Shown here: piece after piece, positions 1-7,245 of the stretch | Numbering within the stretch: the first letter of the stretch is position 1 | Layout of the letters: the number at the start of each line of letters is the position of its first letter | Assembly: GCA_016208645.1 (NCBI GenBank) | Contig: JACQXP010000145.1 | Span: forward strand, 1-11,301 | DNA length: 11,301 bases | Direction of reading: 5' to 3' | DNA from: Candidatus Methylomirabilota bacterium | Lineage (GTDB): Bacteria > Methylomirabilota > Methylomirabilia > Methylomirabilales > 2-02-FULL-66-22 | Made by a program: the position numbers and the translations under genes | Notes under the pieces: model-generated | Seen by the model: the letters and a program-made list of their open reading frames with translations, nothing else | The model's database searches: none | Told to the model about the DNA's origin: nothing

Positions 1-40
1 GCCCGGGCCGGCCCACACCCCGGCCTGGCGGGAGTGGTGG

Positions 41-60
41 GGTCGGATGATCATCCGACC
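41..60. other. Perfect 20-bp palindrome downstream of the transporter remnants
   Basis: Bases 41-60 read the same on both strands (GGTCGGATGA followed by its reverse complement). The site lies 27 bases beyond the stop codon of the MalG-like permease remnant. It could be a dimeric regulator site or a tight hairpin at the operon end. There is no T-tract, so an ordinary intrinsic terminator is not supported. The flanking bases 1-40 are GC-rich and show no gene. Confidence 0.5.
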
Positions 61-87
61 GGCCCGATCTCATCAGAGTCGGAACTG

Positions 88-816
88 CTAGCCCTTGAGG
101 CCGCTCATGACGACGGCGCGCACGACCCACTTCTGCAGCGTCTTGATGATGAGCAGGGTGGCCATGGCGGGCTTCACCATGGGCAGGATCACCCGGGTGA
201 AGATCCGGAACTCGCTGCACCCGTCAATCCTGGCGGCGTCGATGTAGTCGTTCGGGATCACCTCGATCGCCTGGCGCATCAAGAAGACGCCGAAAACGCT
301 CACCAGGTCCGGCGCCAGGATCCCCAGGTAGGTGTCCAGGAGGCCCACTTGATTGACCCACAAGTACAGCGGGACCACGACGGACTGAAAGGGCACCATC
401 AGGATTCCGATGATGGCGAAGAAGAAGACATCCTGCCCGGGGAACCGGAACTTGGCGAACCCGTACCCGGCCAGGGAGGAGACGACCAGGCTGCTGAGGG
501 CTGAGACGGAGGAGATCAGGCTGCTGTTGGTCAGGTAGCGCCCGAAGGATTCGCGCTGAAATACCTCGCGGTAGTTGTCCAGGTTGGCCCAGCGATCGGG
601 AAAAATCTGAAGAGGCACCCGTTGGATCTCGGGCGCGGTCTTGAGGGAGGTGACGACCATCCAGAAAAAGGGGAAGAACACCGTGATGGCACCGCACGCC
701 ACCAGGAGCGTCGTCACCCAGCGCAGGGGAATGGAACGTGGAGAACCTGGGGCAGTCCCCAAGCCGAGTGTCTGGGGGGAATCTAGTACTCGACTGGCTT
801 TCGGAAGAGTCGCCAT
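88..816 (-). pseudogene. MalG-like sugar ABC transporter permease with internal deletion
   Basis: Inner-membrane permease of a carbohydrate ABC importer (binding-protein-dependent transport family, MalG side). The 242-residue frame has four hydrophobic segments (about 32-57, 97-120, 129-152, 157-182) and the EAA loop (DAARIDG at about 193-199, then ILPMVKPAMATL), which docks on the ATPase. Directly after this, at about residue 226 (near base 140), it jumps to LQKWVVRAVVMSGLKG, which matches the extreme C-terminus of the family. The roughly 45 residues that normally carry the last two membrane segments are missing, though the frame is kept. It overlaps the upstream permease end by about 34 bases; no strong ribosome binding site supports the ATG at 816. 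Probably non-functional. An assembly collapse is the alternative. Confidence 0.75.
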
Positions 817-1317
817 TGCAAGAGCGTCACCGTGAGGAGGGTCACGAATACGAACACGGCCATGACCGACGCGTCACCCGGCCGGAAGTACTTGAAGGCC
901 GTGTCGTAGAGCAGCATGATCAGGGTCTGGCTCGCGCTGGCCGGCCCCCCCTGCGTCGTCGCATACACCTGGTCGAAAATCTTAAAGTTGAATATAAGCT
1001 CAAGGATGCAAACCATCAGAATCTGTGGATTCAGCAGCGGCAGGGTGATGAACCTGAGGCGCTGCCATCCGCTGGCCCCATCCATCACTGCCAGATGAGG
1101 GCCGCGGCCACCAATGAGGCCGAGAACGGCAGGAAGTACATGACGGCCCAGACATTTCGCCAGCGAAGGCTCACCAGTCGGTTCAATCCGATGGCCACCG
1201 CCAGGGCCAGGACGACGGTGGACGGCACAGACATCAGGAGCAGGTGGAGGGTATTTCGAACGGCTGTCCAGAAGGTGGAGTCCGTCAGGACCTTTTCGTA
1301 CAGACGCAAGCCGACTT
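783..1317 (-). pseudogene. MalF-like sugar ABC transporter permease, truncated and frameshifted
   Basis: Partner permease of the MalG-like gene. Two pieces in different frames are recognisable. The first, from about 1317 to a TGA at 1085-1087, begins at VGLRLYEKVLTD and has two hydrophobic helices ending FLPFSASLVAAALIWQ. The second, from about 1088 to the stop at 783, begins at the EAA-loop end (MDGASGWQRLRFITLPLL) and runs through the normal tail with FDQVYATTQGGPA and the last helix, ending FRKPVEY. Relative to the family, about 70 N-terminal residues and roughly 60-70 central residues are absent, and the central joint shifts the frame. No start codon of its own is convincing; the apparent one at 1309 is a TTG inside the family sequence. 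Confidence 0.75.
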
Positions 1318-2109
1318 GGCGGCGGCCTCATCCAGGAGCGCCTTGGGTTGTCCCTTCCCGTAGAGAACGCCCACGACTGCCTCACCGAACGCCGTGGCCA
1401 GTTCGTTTGACTTCGGGTGGAAGTAGTTCGGCGGGACCGGTTGCGCCAGCATGTCCTTCACGGCCTGGTAGTCGGGCCGGGCCTTCACATAGGGTGTCTC
1501 ATGGTTGGCGGTCAACACCGGCAGGATGCCCTGGATCTGGTGTTGCTCCAGGTCGTCCTTTGCATTACTGATGAACCGGTAGAACTCCCAGGCCATCTGC
1601 TTGTTCGGGCCGTTCTTGTACACAAGGTTGGTCCAGGGGAAGAGTTGCCCGGCGCCCGGGCAGGCCTTGCCGCAGGGCAAGGCATAGACCTTGAAGTTCA
1701 CATCCGGGGCGTTCTTCTTGACCCAGCCAAAGAACCAGGATTCGCGGAAGATCACCGCCGCGCGCTTCTGGCCGAAGGCGTCCTCGGGGTTGCCCAGGGC
1801 CAGGCTGGCCACCTTGTCCTTCAGGACCAGATTCCCAATGAACATATCCGGCGCGCCGCTCTTGCCCATGAACGCGGCCAGGTACTTGGCCTCGTAGCCC
1901 TGGTACGGGATCGTCACCACCTCGACCTCGTATCCGGTCTTCTTGGCGAAATCCTTGCCGCGTGTCTCGTACCACTCCTCCTCACATCCGCTGCACCGCT
2001 TCAGGAATGCGCAATCCAGGCGTCTCCGGGACGCCGGACTGCCTTTCGGCAGGACAGACGTGACGACAGGTGCAGAGCCCACCAGGAGTGCCGGAAGAGG
2101 GGCGGCCAA
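1285..2109 (-). pseudogene. Family 1 sugar-binding protein of an ABC importer, deleted
   Basis: Extracellular solute-binding protein that would deliver sugar to the two permeases. The open frame has 274 residues against about 420 for the family. Recognisable blocks are residues 43-93 (EEEWYETRG, VTIPYQGYEAKYLAAF, APDMFIGN) and 94-265 (AFGQKRAAVIFRESWFFGW, PWTNLVYK, MAWEFYRFI, LLDEAAAK). The joint near residue 93 (base 1833) skips about 100-150 residues that form the middle of the protein. Residues 1-42 do not resemble the family, there is no clear signal peptide, and the frame opens with TTG only 6 bases after the E2 stop codon. After residue 265 the frame runs straight into the MalF-like gene. 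Inferred to be a dead gene; the sugar cannot be told. Confidence 0.75.
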
Positions 2110-2115
2110 TTCCGG

Positions 2116-3411
2116 TCAGAGGGAGGCGAGGAAGGGGTCGCTCCAGATCCCTTCACCTGGGGTGAAGGATTCGAGAGAGCGCCCGAGCGTCTGGAGAAAC
2201 CGGCCGGCCACGGCCCCATCCACTACCCGATGGTCGTACGAGAGGCAGAGGTACCCCATCCAGCGGATGGCGATGACATCCTCGCCGCCCTGGGACACCA
2301 CCACCGGGCGCTTCTCAATGGTCCCCACCCCCAGGATTCCGACCTCGGGCTGGTTCAGAATGGGAGTGCCGATGAGGTTTCCATCGGCCCCGAAGTTGTT
2401 CACGGTGAACGTGCTGCCGGTCAATTCTTCGGGGAGGAGCCGGCCCTCCTGGGCACGACGAACGATCTCGGCGACAGCGACGGCGAGATCCGACAGCCAC
2501 CGCGACCCGGGATTTCGGAGCACTGGGACCGCCAGGCCGTCCGGGAGCGCCACGGCGATTCCGAGATGGATCATCCTGCGAACTCGAATGCCCTCATCTG
2601 TCCAGCGCGCATTCAACGTGGGGAATTCCCGCAGCGCGTCCGCCGTCGCCTTCAGGATGAATGGCAGAAACGTCAGGCTGGTCCCCTTGGCCTGCCGGAA
2701 CGCCGCCTTCTTCGCCTCGCGGAACCGCGCGATGGCGGTGAAGTCGGCCTCTGCAATGGAAGTGACGTGGGGGGAGGTTTGTTTGCTGCGGACCATGTGC
2801 TCTGCGATGGTCCGCCGCATCTTCGTCAGCGGGAGGAGTTCTTCCCCTTCCGCACCTTCCACAGGTTCGCGCCCGGCCTCCGGCCGGAGAAGCGGTGGCG
2901 CCCCGGCCCCGGCGGGCCGCACTCCCCTGGTCTCCGCGAAGGACTCGACATCCCGCTTGGTGACCCGTCCTCCCTCCCCGGTGCCCGGCACCTCGCCCAG
3001 GTTGACGCCGAGTTCCTCTGCCAGCTTCCGGACCACCGGAGAATAGAACCGCTCTTCGTCCCTCGCGGACCGGGGGCCGGGGGCCGGGGGCCGGGGGCCG
3101 GGGGCCGGCGTGACTGGAGGCGGGACGGTAACTGGCGCCTCTGTTCCCAGATCTATTCCGGTTCCGGAGGCAAACCCTTCGGCGATGAGGGCCAGGGTCG
3201 CCCCGACGGGGGCGACCTCACCCACCTTGACCAGGATCTGCGACAGGACACCGGCCGTGGGAGCGGGGATCTCCGCGTCCACCTTCTCGGTGGAGATGGC
3301 CAGGATCGGCTCGTCCTTCTGGACGCGGTCCCCTTCCTGCTTCAGCCACTCGATGACGGCGCCCTCGGCGACGCCCTCGCCGAGTTGAGGCATGATCACC
3401 GGAACACTCAT
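2116..3411 (-). CDS. Dihydrolipoamide acyltransferase (E2) of a 2-oxoacid dehydrogenase complex
   Basis: Core enzyme of a 2-oxoacid dehydrogenase: its lipoyl arm takes the acyl group from E1 and passes it to CoA. The 431 residues show all domains in order. The lipoyl domain is at 1-78, with the lipoylated Lys43 in TEKVDAEIP. A Pro/Ala/Gly/Arg linker at about 93-115 is encoded by a 7-bp tandem repeat. The peripheral subunit-binding domain is at about 122-158 (FYSPVVRKLAEELGV, GRVTKRDV). The catalytic acyltransferase domain runs from about 193 to 431, with the active-site HRVVDG (His394, Asp398). It is the last intact gene after E1alpha and E1beta. The ATG at 3411 lacks a good Shine-Dalgarno; an inverted word array starts 8 bases upstream, so translation may depend on coupling or on that structure. 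Pyruvate, branched-chain and acetoin types cannot be separated by eye. Confidence 0.95.
   Translation of the reverse strand: MSVPVIMPQLGEGVAEGAVIEWLKQEGDRVQKDEPILAISTEKVDAEIPAPTAGVLSQILVKVGEVAPVGATLALIAEGFASGTGIDLGTEAPVTVPPPVTPAPGPRPPAPGPRSARDEERFYSPVVRKLAEELGVNLGEVPGTGEGGRVTKRDVESFAETRGVRPAGAGAPPLLRPEAGREPVEGAEGEELLPLTKMRRTIAEHMVRSKQTSPHVTSIAEADFTAIARFREAKKAAFRQAKGTSLTFLPFILKATADALREFPTLNARWTDEGIRVRRMIHLGIAVALPDGLAVPVLRNPGSRWLSDLAVAVAEIVRRAQEGRLLPEELTGSTFTVNNFGADGNLIGTPILNQPEVGILGVGTIEKRPVVVSQGGEDVIAIRWMGYLCLSYDHRVVDGAVAGRFLQTLGRSLESFTPGEGIWSDPFLASL
3071..3105. repeat. Five perfect copies of the 7-bp unit CGGGGGC inside the E2 linker
   Basis: Five head-to-tail CGGGGGC units lie within the E2 coding sequence, at the disordered linker between the lipoyl and E1/E3-binding domains. 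Three units make 21 bases, so the peptide also repeats every seven residues (PAPGPRP-type). Gain or loss of one unit shifts the frame and would cut off the binding and catalytic domains; only steps of three units are neutral. Confidence 0.9.
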
Positions 3412-3419
3412 GGAAACAA

Positions 3420-3492
3420 CCCGTTCGGGCGTTCGACTGTTCGGTCGTTCGGTGGTTCAGCATCGAACGCCCGAACTACCGAACCACCGAAC
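3420..3492. repeat. Paired inverted arrays of an 8-base word between E1beta and E2
   Basis: Plus-strand bases 3420-3459 hold five octamers of form NNNGTTCG (the last ends in A). After a single G come four octamers NNNCGAAC at 3461-3492. The cores are exact inverted complements and the period is strict. The longest perfect pairings are 14 bp (3423-3436 with 3463-3476) and 13 bp (3446-3458 with 3481-3493). They are interleaved, so the two hairpins should be alternatives. The element fills the gap between the E1beta stop (3504) and the E2 start (3411). Confidence 0.9.
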
Positions 3493-3503
3493 GCTCTTCG
3501 TTT

Positions 3504-4478
3504 CTAGTAGGCTGCCAGCCGCTGGGCCGCGGCAACGATCTTGTCGGCGTTCGGGAGAAAGGCCTCTTCCAGCGGAGCGGTGAAGGGCACCGGGGTATCC
3601 GGCGCCGTCACCCGCAGGATCGGGCCGTCCAGCCGGTCAAAGGCGCCCTCGGCGATGATGGCGGCCACCTCTCCCCCGACGCCGCCGGTCCGCGTGGCCT
3701 CGTGCACGATCACGACCTTGCCCGTCTTCCGGGCCGTGCCGAGGATCGCCTCCCGGTCCAGGGGCAGGAGCGTCCGCAGGTCCAGGATCTCCACCTCGAT
3801 TCCCTTGGCGCTCAACCGGTTGGCCGCCTCGAAGGCCTGGTGAACCATGGCCCCATAGGTGATCACGCTCAGGTCGGCTCCTTCCCGCTTCACCTCGGCC
3901 TTCCCGATGGGGACGGTGAAGTCCTCGTCGGGGACCTTGCCCTTGATCCGCCTGTACAGATACTTGTGCTCGAAATAGATGACCGGGTCCGGATCCCGGA
4001 TGGCGGCCTTGAGCAGCCCCTTGGCGTCGTAGGGGCTGGAGGGAGCCACCACCTTCAATCCCGGGACGTGCACGAACCACCCCTCGGGGTTCTGGGAATG
4101 GAAGGGCCCTCCGTGGACCCCGCCGCCGGAGGGACCACGGATGACGAGCGGGACGCTATTCCCCATCCGGTAGTGGAACTTGGCCGCCATGTTGACGATC
4201 TGGTCGAAGGCGCAGGCGATGAAGTCGGAGAACTGCATCTCCACCACGGGCCGCAACCCCATGAGGGCCGCGCCCACGGCCGAGCCGACGATGGCGGATT
4301 CTGCGATGGGGGTGTCAATCACCCGATCCTCGCCGAATTTTTCCAGGAAGCCCAGCGTGATCTTGAAGGCGCCCCCATAGACGCCGATGTCTTCCCCCAC
4401 GAGGAACACGCGCTCGTCCCGCTCCATCTCTTCCCAGAGCGCCTGCCGGATCGCCTCGATGTACGTGATCTCTGGCAT
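3504..4478 (-). CDS. 2-oxoacid dehydrogenase E1 component, beta subunit
   Basis: Beta half of the thiamine-diphosphate-dependent E1, which decarboxylates the 2-oxoacid and transfers the acyl group to lipoyl-E2. It has 324 residues, the normal family length. Typical motifs are FLVGEDIGVYGGAFKIT (25-41), DTPIAESAIVG with the cofactor-contacting Glu60, EMQFSDFI (80-87), GGPFHSQNPEGW with His127, and the C-terminal transketolase-like domain (GAMVHQAF, LDLRTLLPLDREAI, HEATRTGGVGGE). It lies between E1alpha and E2 in the usual order; an array of inverted 7-base words separates it from E1alpha. The ATG at 4478 has no strong ribosome binding site. The stretch FEHKYLYRRIKGKVPDED is common in proteins labelled branched-chain, acetoin or generic alpha-ketoacid dehydrogenase, so the substrate stays open. 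Confidence 0.95.
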   Translation of the reverse strand: MPEITYIEAIRQALWEEMERDERVFLVGEDIGVYGGAFKITLGFLEKFGEDRVIDTPIAESAIVGSAVGAALMGLRPVVEMQFSDFIACAFDQIVNMAAKFHYRMGNSVPLVIRGPSGGGVHGGPFHSQNPEGWFVHVPGLKVVAPSSPYDAKGLLKAAIRDPDPVIYFEHKYLYRRIKGKVPDEDFTVPIGKAEVKREGADLSVITYGAMVHQAFEAANRLSAKGIEVEILDLRTLLPLDREAILGTARKTGKVVIVHEATRTGGVGGEVAAIIAEGAFDRLDGPILRVTAPDTPVPFTAPLEEAFLPNADKIVAAAQRLAAY

Positions 4479-4501
4479 ATGCAGGATCGTCGATGAGATA
4501 C

Positions 4502-4602
4502 CGAATATCGAATGTCGAATCTCGAACTACGGGTGTGCCCGCGCCTTCTTCCTTTCCGCGTTCATCATTCGATATTCACCATTCGACATTCACCATTCGC
4601 TC
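4502..4602. repeat. Paired inverted arrays of a 7-base word between E1alpha and E1beta
   Basis: Left array: four heptamers beginning CGAA at 4502-4529. Right array: six heptamers beginning TTC at 4561-4602, alternating TTCG and TTCA types. The 31-base spacer has no repeats. Perfect pairings are 12 bp (4503-4514 with 4566-4577) and 11 bp (4510-4520 with 4581-4591). They share left-arm bases, so only one can form at a time. The right array touches the E1alpha stop codon (4603). Confidence 0.88.
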
Positions 4603-5574
4603 TTATGTGGAGTACACCCCCTGCTCCACGTCTTTGCCCTCGGGGAAGGGGCTGGCCTCGGCCCAGGCGACGGCTGCCTCCAGCTCCTCGGCCATGCGCT
4701 TCGTGATGCGGGCCTCCTCCGACTCGTCCAGGATCCTCCACTCCCGCAGCCGGGCCTCGAACCCCTGGATTGGGTCTTTGGCTCGCCATTCCTCCAGCAG
4801 TTGCCGGGGGACGTAGGACGCGTCGTCATGCTCCGAATGACCGCGCATGCGCATGGTCTTGCACTCGATCAGGCTGGGGCCCTCGCCCCGCCGGGCGCGC
4901 TCGACCGCCTCCTTGGCCGCTTCGTACACCGCCAGCACGTCGTTGCCCTCCGCGATCGTCCCGGCAATGCCGTAGCCTCCCGCCCGCGCCGCAATGTCCG
5001 GCACCCGAGTCTGCCGCGACAGGGGAGTCGAATAGGCGTACTGGTTGTTGTTGCAGACGAACACCACCGGGACCCGGAGCACGGCGGCCAGGTTGATGCC
5101 CTCGTGGAAGTCGCCGCGGCTCGACGCCCCATCCCCGAACCAGGTCATGGCCACCCGCCCCTTGCCCTGCCGCTTCAGGGCCAGCGCCACGCCGGTCGCC
5201 ACCGGGATGCCGTCGGCCATGGGGCTGATGAAGGCCACGTCGCCCCGCTGGATGTCCCCGTAATGGACATTCCCATCCCGCCCGCGGCTGAGGCCCCCGA
5301 GGCGGCCCAGGTACTGGGCCAGGATCTCCCGGGGCTGGATCCCGCGCAAGAGGTGAGCGCCCATGTCCCGGTGGGACGGCACGATGATATCCCCCGGCCC
5401 CAGGGCGTAGGCCGCGCCCACGGAAACGGCCTCCTGACCCGTGGAAAGATAGACGCCGCCGAAGATCTTGCCCTGGCGGTAGAGGATGCCGATGCGTTCT
5501 TCCAGAGATCGGGTGAGGCGAAGGTGGTAGTAAACGTCGAGGAGCTGGTCGCGGGTCAAACCCGAGTGGTTCAC
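4603..5574 (-). CDS. 2-oxoacid dehydrogenase E1 component, alpha subunit
   Basis: Alpha half of the thiamine-diphosphate E1. With the start chosen here it has 323 residues, the family's usual size. Seen in order: LSTGQEAVSVGAAYAL (43-58), IIVPSHRDMGAHLLRG (63-78), and the cofactor motif starting GDG (147-149) and closing with CNNNQYAYSTP (174-184), then the loop RGHSEHDDASY, which corresponds to the phosphorylation loop of mitochondrial enzymes. The start is a GTG at 5574 because GGAGG lies 8 bases upstream. The open frame continues to an ATG at 5763, but that part runs over the end of moaA and looks like an out-of-frame shadow. First gene of the E1alpha-E1beta-E2 set, 73 bases after moaA. 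No lipoamide dehydrogenase gene is nearby, so E3 must be encoded elsewhere. Confidence 0.93.
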   Translation of the reverse strand: MNHSGLTRDQLLDVYYHLRLTRSLEERIGILYRQGKIFGGVYLSTGQEAVSVGAAYALGPGDIIVPSHRDMGAHLLRGIQPREILAQYLGRLGGLSRGRDGNVHYGDIQRGDVAFISPMADGIPVATGVALALKRQGKGRVAMTWFGDGASSRGDFHEGINLAAVLRVPVVFVCNNNQYAYSTPLSRQTRVPDIAARAGGYGIAGTIAEGNDVLAVYEAAKEAVERARRGEGPSLIECKTMRMRGHSEHDDASYVPRQLLEEWRAKDPIQGFEARLREWRILDESEEARITKRMAEELEAAVAWAEASPFPEGKDVEQGVYST

Positions 5575-5647
5575 GAGCACTGCCTCCAGGTTTGGGCTCT
5601 CGTGCGCGCCGTCATCCCACCCCGCGGGGTCGAGCGGGCCCGCCGGG

Positions 5648-6640
5648 TCAGCCGCCGATGGCCGACATGGATCGGGCCGGCTTGACGAAGTCCGGCTGGT
5701 TGATCTTGTGGCCGGCCTCTTTCTTCCAGACGGCTGCCAGGATGAAGTCGGCGATCTCCCCATCGGTGGCCCCGGAGCGCAGGAGCCCCTTGAGGTTGTA
5801 CTCGTGCAGAGAGAAGAGGCAGGTCCGGAGCTGCCCGTCGGCGGTAATCCGGATGCGGTTGCAGCTATCGCAGAACGGCTCCGTGACCGAGGCGATCACC
5901 CCGATGGACCCCCGGCCATCGGCGAACCGGTAGACCGTGGCGGGCTCGGTCCCATTGTCGCTGGCCGGCACCAGGGGGAAGACCGCGTGTATGCGGGCCA
6001 GGATCTCGGCCCCGGGCACCACCGCCTGCATGTTCCACGCCCCCTGGGCGTCCAGGGGCATGTACTCGATGAAGCGGACCTGGTAGTCCTGTTCCCGCCC
6101 GAGCCGGGCGAAATCCACCAACTCGTCCTCGTTGTACCCTCGCATGACGACGCAGTTCAGCTTGATGGGGTGCAGCCCGGCCGCGCGGGCCACTTGCAGT
6201 CCGTCCAGGATCTTGAAGACCAGTTGCCCATCCCGCCGGACCATGCTCTCGAGCCGCTCCGACTGGAGCGAGTCCAGGCTCACGTGGATCCGCTTGAGGC
6301 CCGCCTCCGCCAGCCGCGGGGCCTTCTCCTTCAGCAAGAATCCGTTGGTGGTCATGGAGAGGTCCAGGTCCGGCTGAAGGCGGATCAGCCCCTCGATCAG
6401 CACGTCAATGTCCTGGCGCATCAGGGGCTCGCCCCCGGTCAGCCGGACCGTCCGGATCCCCAGGTCAATGAAGATGTGGGCCAGCCGCAGGATCTCCTCG
6501 TAGGTCAGGATCTCCCGCTTGGGGAGCCAGGCCAGCCCCTCGGCCGGCATGCAGTAGACGCAGCGGAAGTTGCACCGGTCCGTCAGGGAGATCCGCAGGT
6601 CGTCAATGACCCGCCCGAAACTGTCTTTCAAGCGCGACAT
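5648..6640 (-). CDS. moaA: GTP 3',8-cyclase MoaA (radical SAM)
   Basis: Radical SAM enzyme of the first step in molybdenum cofactor synthesis, converting GTP to 3',8-cyclo-GTP for MoaC. With the start at 6640 it has 330 residues. The N-terminal cluster motif is Cys23-x3-Cys27-x2-Cys30 (DRCNFRCVYCMP), followed by RLTGGEPLMR (66-75) and HVSLDSL (119-125). The second 4Fe-4S cluster is bound by Cys257, Cys260 and Cys274 (FCDSCNRIRITADGQLRTC). The protein ends in the essential diglycine tail SMSAIGG. An upstream ATG at 6679 exists, but GAGG sits correctly before the one at 6640, and the family begins with this stretch. No other mo genes are in the window. It lies between nuoI and the E1alpha gene on the same strand and may be cotranscribed. 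Confidence 0.96.
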   Translation of the reverse strand: MSRLKDSFGRVIDDLRISLTDRCNFRCVYCMPAEGLAWLPKREILTYEEILRLAHIFIDLGIRTVRLTGGEPLMRQDIDVLIEGLIRLQPDLDLSMTTNGFLLKEKAPRLAEAGLKRIHVSLDSLQSERLESMVRRDGQLVFKILDGLQVARAAGLHPIKLNCVVMRGYNEDELVDFARLGREQDYQVRFIEYMPLDAQGAWNMQAVVPGAEILARIHAVFPLVPASDNGTEPATVYRFADGRGSIGVIASVTEPFCDSCNRIRITADGQLRTCLFSLHEYNLKGLLRSGATDGEIADFILAAVWKKEAGHKINQPDFVKPARSMSAIGG

Positions 6641-6650
6641 CTCATCCCTC

Positions 6651-6732
6651 GGCAACGTGGCAGTCGGCGATCCGGCCATCAGGCGTGCCAGGGTGCCGGT
6701 ACCCTCTGGGCGCGCCCACTCGCCGGATTGCC
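6651..6732. repeat. Degenerate inverted array of 8-base GGC words between nuoI and moaA
   Basis: Plus-strand words beginning GGC follow every 7-8 bases at 6651, 6659, 6666, 6674 and 6682. After a middle part, octamers ending GCC occupy 6709-6732 (ending at 6716, 6724 and 6732). The outermost words, GGCAACGT and GGATTGCC, resemble the words of the nuoB-nuoI element. It sits 5 bases from the nuoI stop. GGC is frequent in such GC-rich DNA, so this is weaker than the other elements and may be a decayed copy. Confidence 0.5.
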
Positions 6733-6737
6733 ATGCG

Positions 6738-7226
6738 TCACTTTTTGGCCGGCGCCGCTTCCACCAATTCGGGCGTCATGGGCGTGGGATAGAACTTCTC
6801 CGCGTGCATCGCAGTCTGGTCGAAGACCAGCCCCATCCGGTTGAAGGCGCCGATCTCGAAGTTGCCCGTCCACATCGTAATGGCGTCGAAGGGGCAGACC
6901 TCCACGCACAGATTGCAGTACATGCACAGGTTGTGATCGATGACGAACTCGACGGGGTGGCGCTCTTTCCCCTTGCCCGCGCCGATGATGGTGATGCAGC
7001 GGGTCGGGCAGATCTTGGCGCAGGCATCACAGGCCGTGCACTTGAGCTTGCCGGTGGCCAATTCAATGGTCAGGACGTGGCGGTTCAGCGAGCGCAGGGG
7101 CAGGCGGCGCTTCTCCTTCGGATACTGCACCGTCAGCGCCGGGGTGAACAGGTGGCGGAGGGTCACCCCCATGGACACCAGGATGCTCAGGAATCCCAAC
7201 CACACCTCTTGCAGGTACCCGATCAT
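6738..7226 (-). CDS. nuoI: NADH-quinone oxidoreductase subunit I (complex I, two 4Fe-4S clusters)
   Basis: Peripheral-arm subunit of respiratory complex I that carries clusters N6a and N6b toward the quinone site. It has 162 residues. Two complete 8Fe ferredoxin motifs are visible: Cys63-x2-Cys66-x2-Cys69-x3-Cys73 and Cys101-x2-Cys104-x2-Cys107-x3-Cys111, each followed by Pro. The N-terminal segment VWLGFLSILVSMGVTLRHLF is the usual amphipathic membrane-associated part. The start at 7226 is chosen because GAGGGG lies just upstream; the longer open frame to 7319 runs through the repeat array and is artificial. It directly follows nuoB, with only the array between. In most operons nuoC, D, E, F, G or H lie between B and I, so the pair suggests a split or rearranged nuo locus. 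Confidence 0.93.
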   Translation of the reverse strand: MIGYLQEVWLGFLSILVSMGVTLRHLFTPALTVQYPKEKRRLPLRSLNRHVLTIELATGKLKCTACDACAKICPTRCITIIGAGKGKERHPVEFVIDHNLCMYCNLCVEVCPFDAITMWTGNFEIGAFNRMGLVFDQTAMHAEKFYPTPMTPELVEAAPAKK

Positions 7227-7245
7227 GATCCCCTCGTCACAGGAC

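Noticed and set aside
1417..3507. A 696-codon open frame on the plus strand
   Set aside because: It lies antisense to the E2 gene and the binding-protein remnant. Its translation has no family resemblance and it is typical of GC-rich codon bias. The same applies to plus-strand frames at 3702-4496, 4387-5685, 5708-6844, 7329-8657, 8831-10210 and 9615-10988.
5619..5630. 12-bp palindrome ACCCCGCGGGGT between moaA and E1alpha
   Set aside because: Short, very GC-rich and without a T-tract; such palindromes are expected by chance in this composition.
5575..5763. Upstream extension of the E1alpha gene
   Set aside because: It overlaps the moaA 3' end in another frame, has a low-complexity Ser/Pro/Arg composition, and lies before the GGAGG-preceded GTG.
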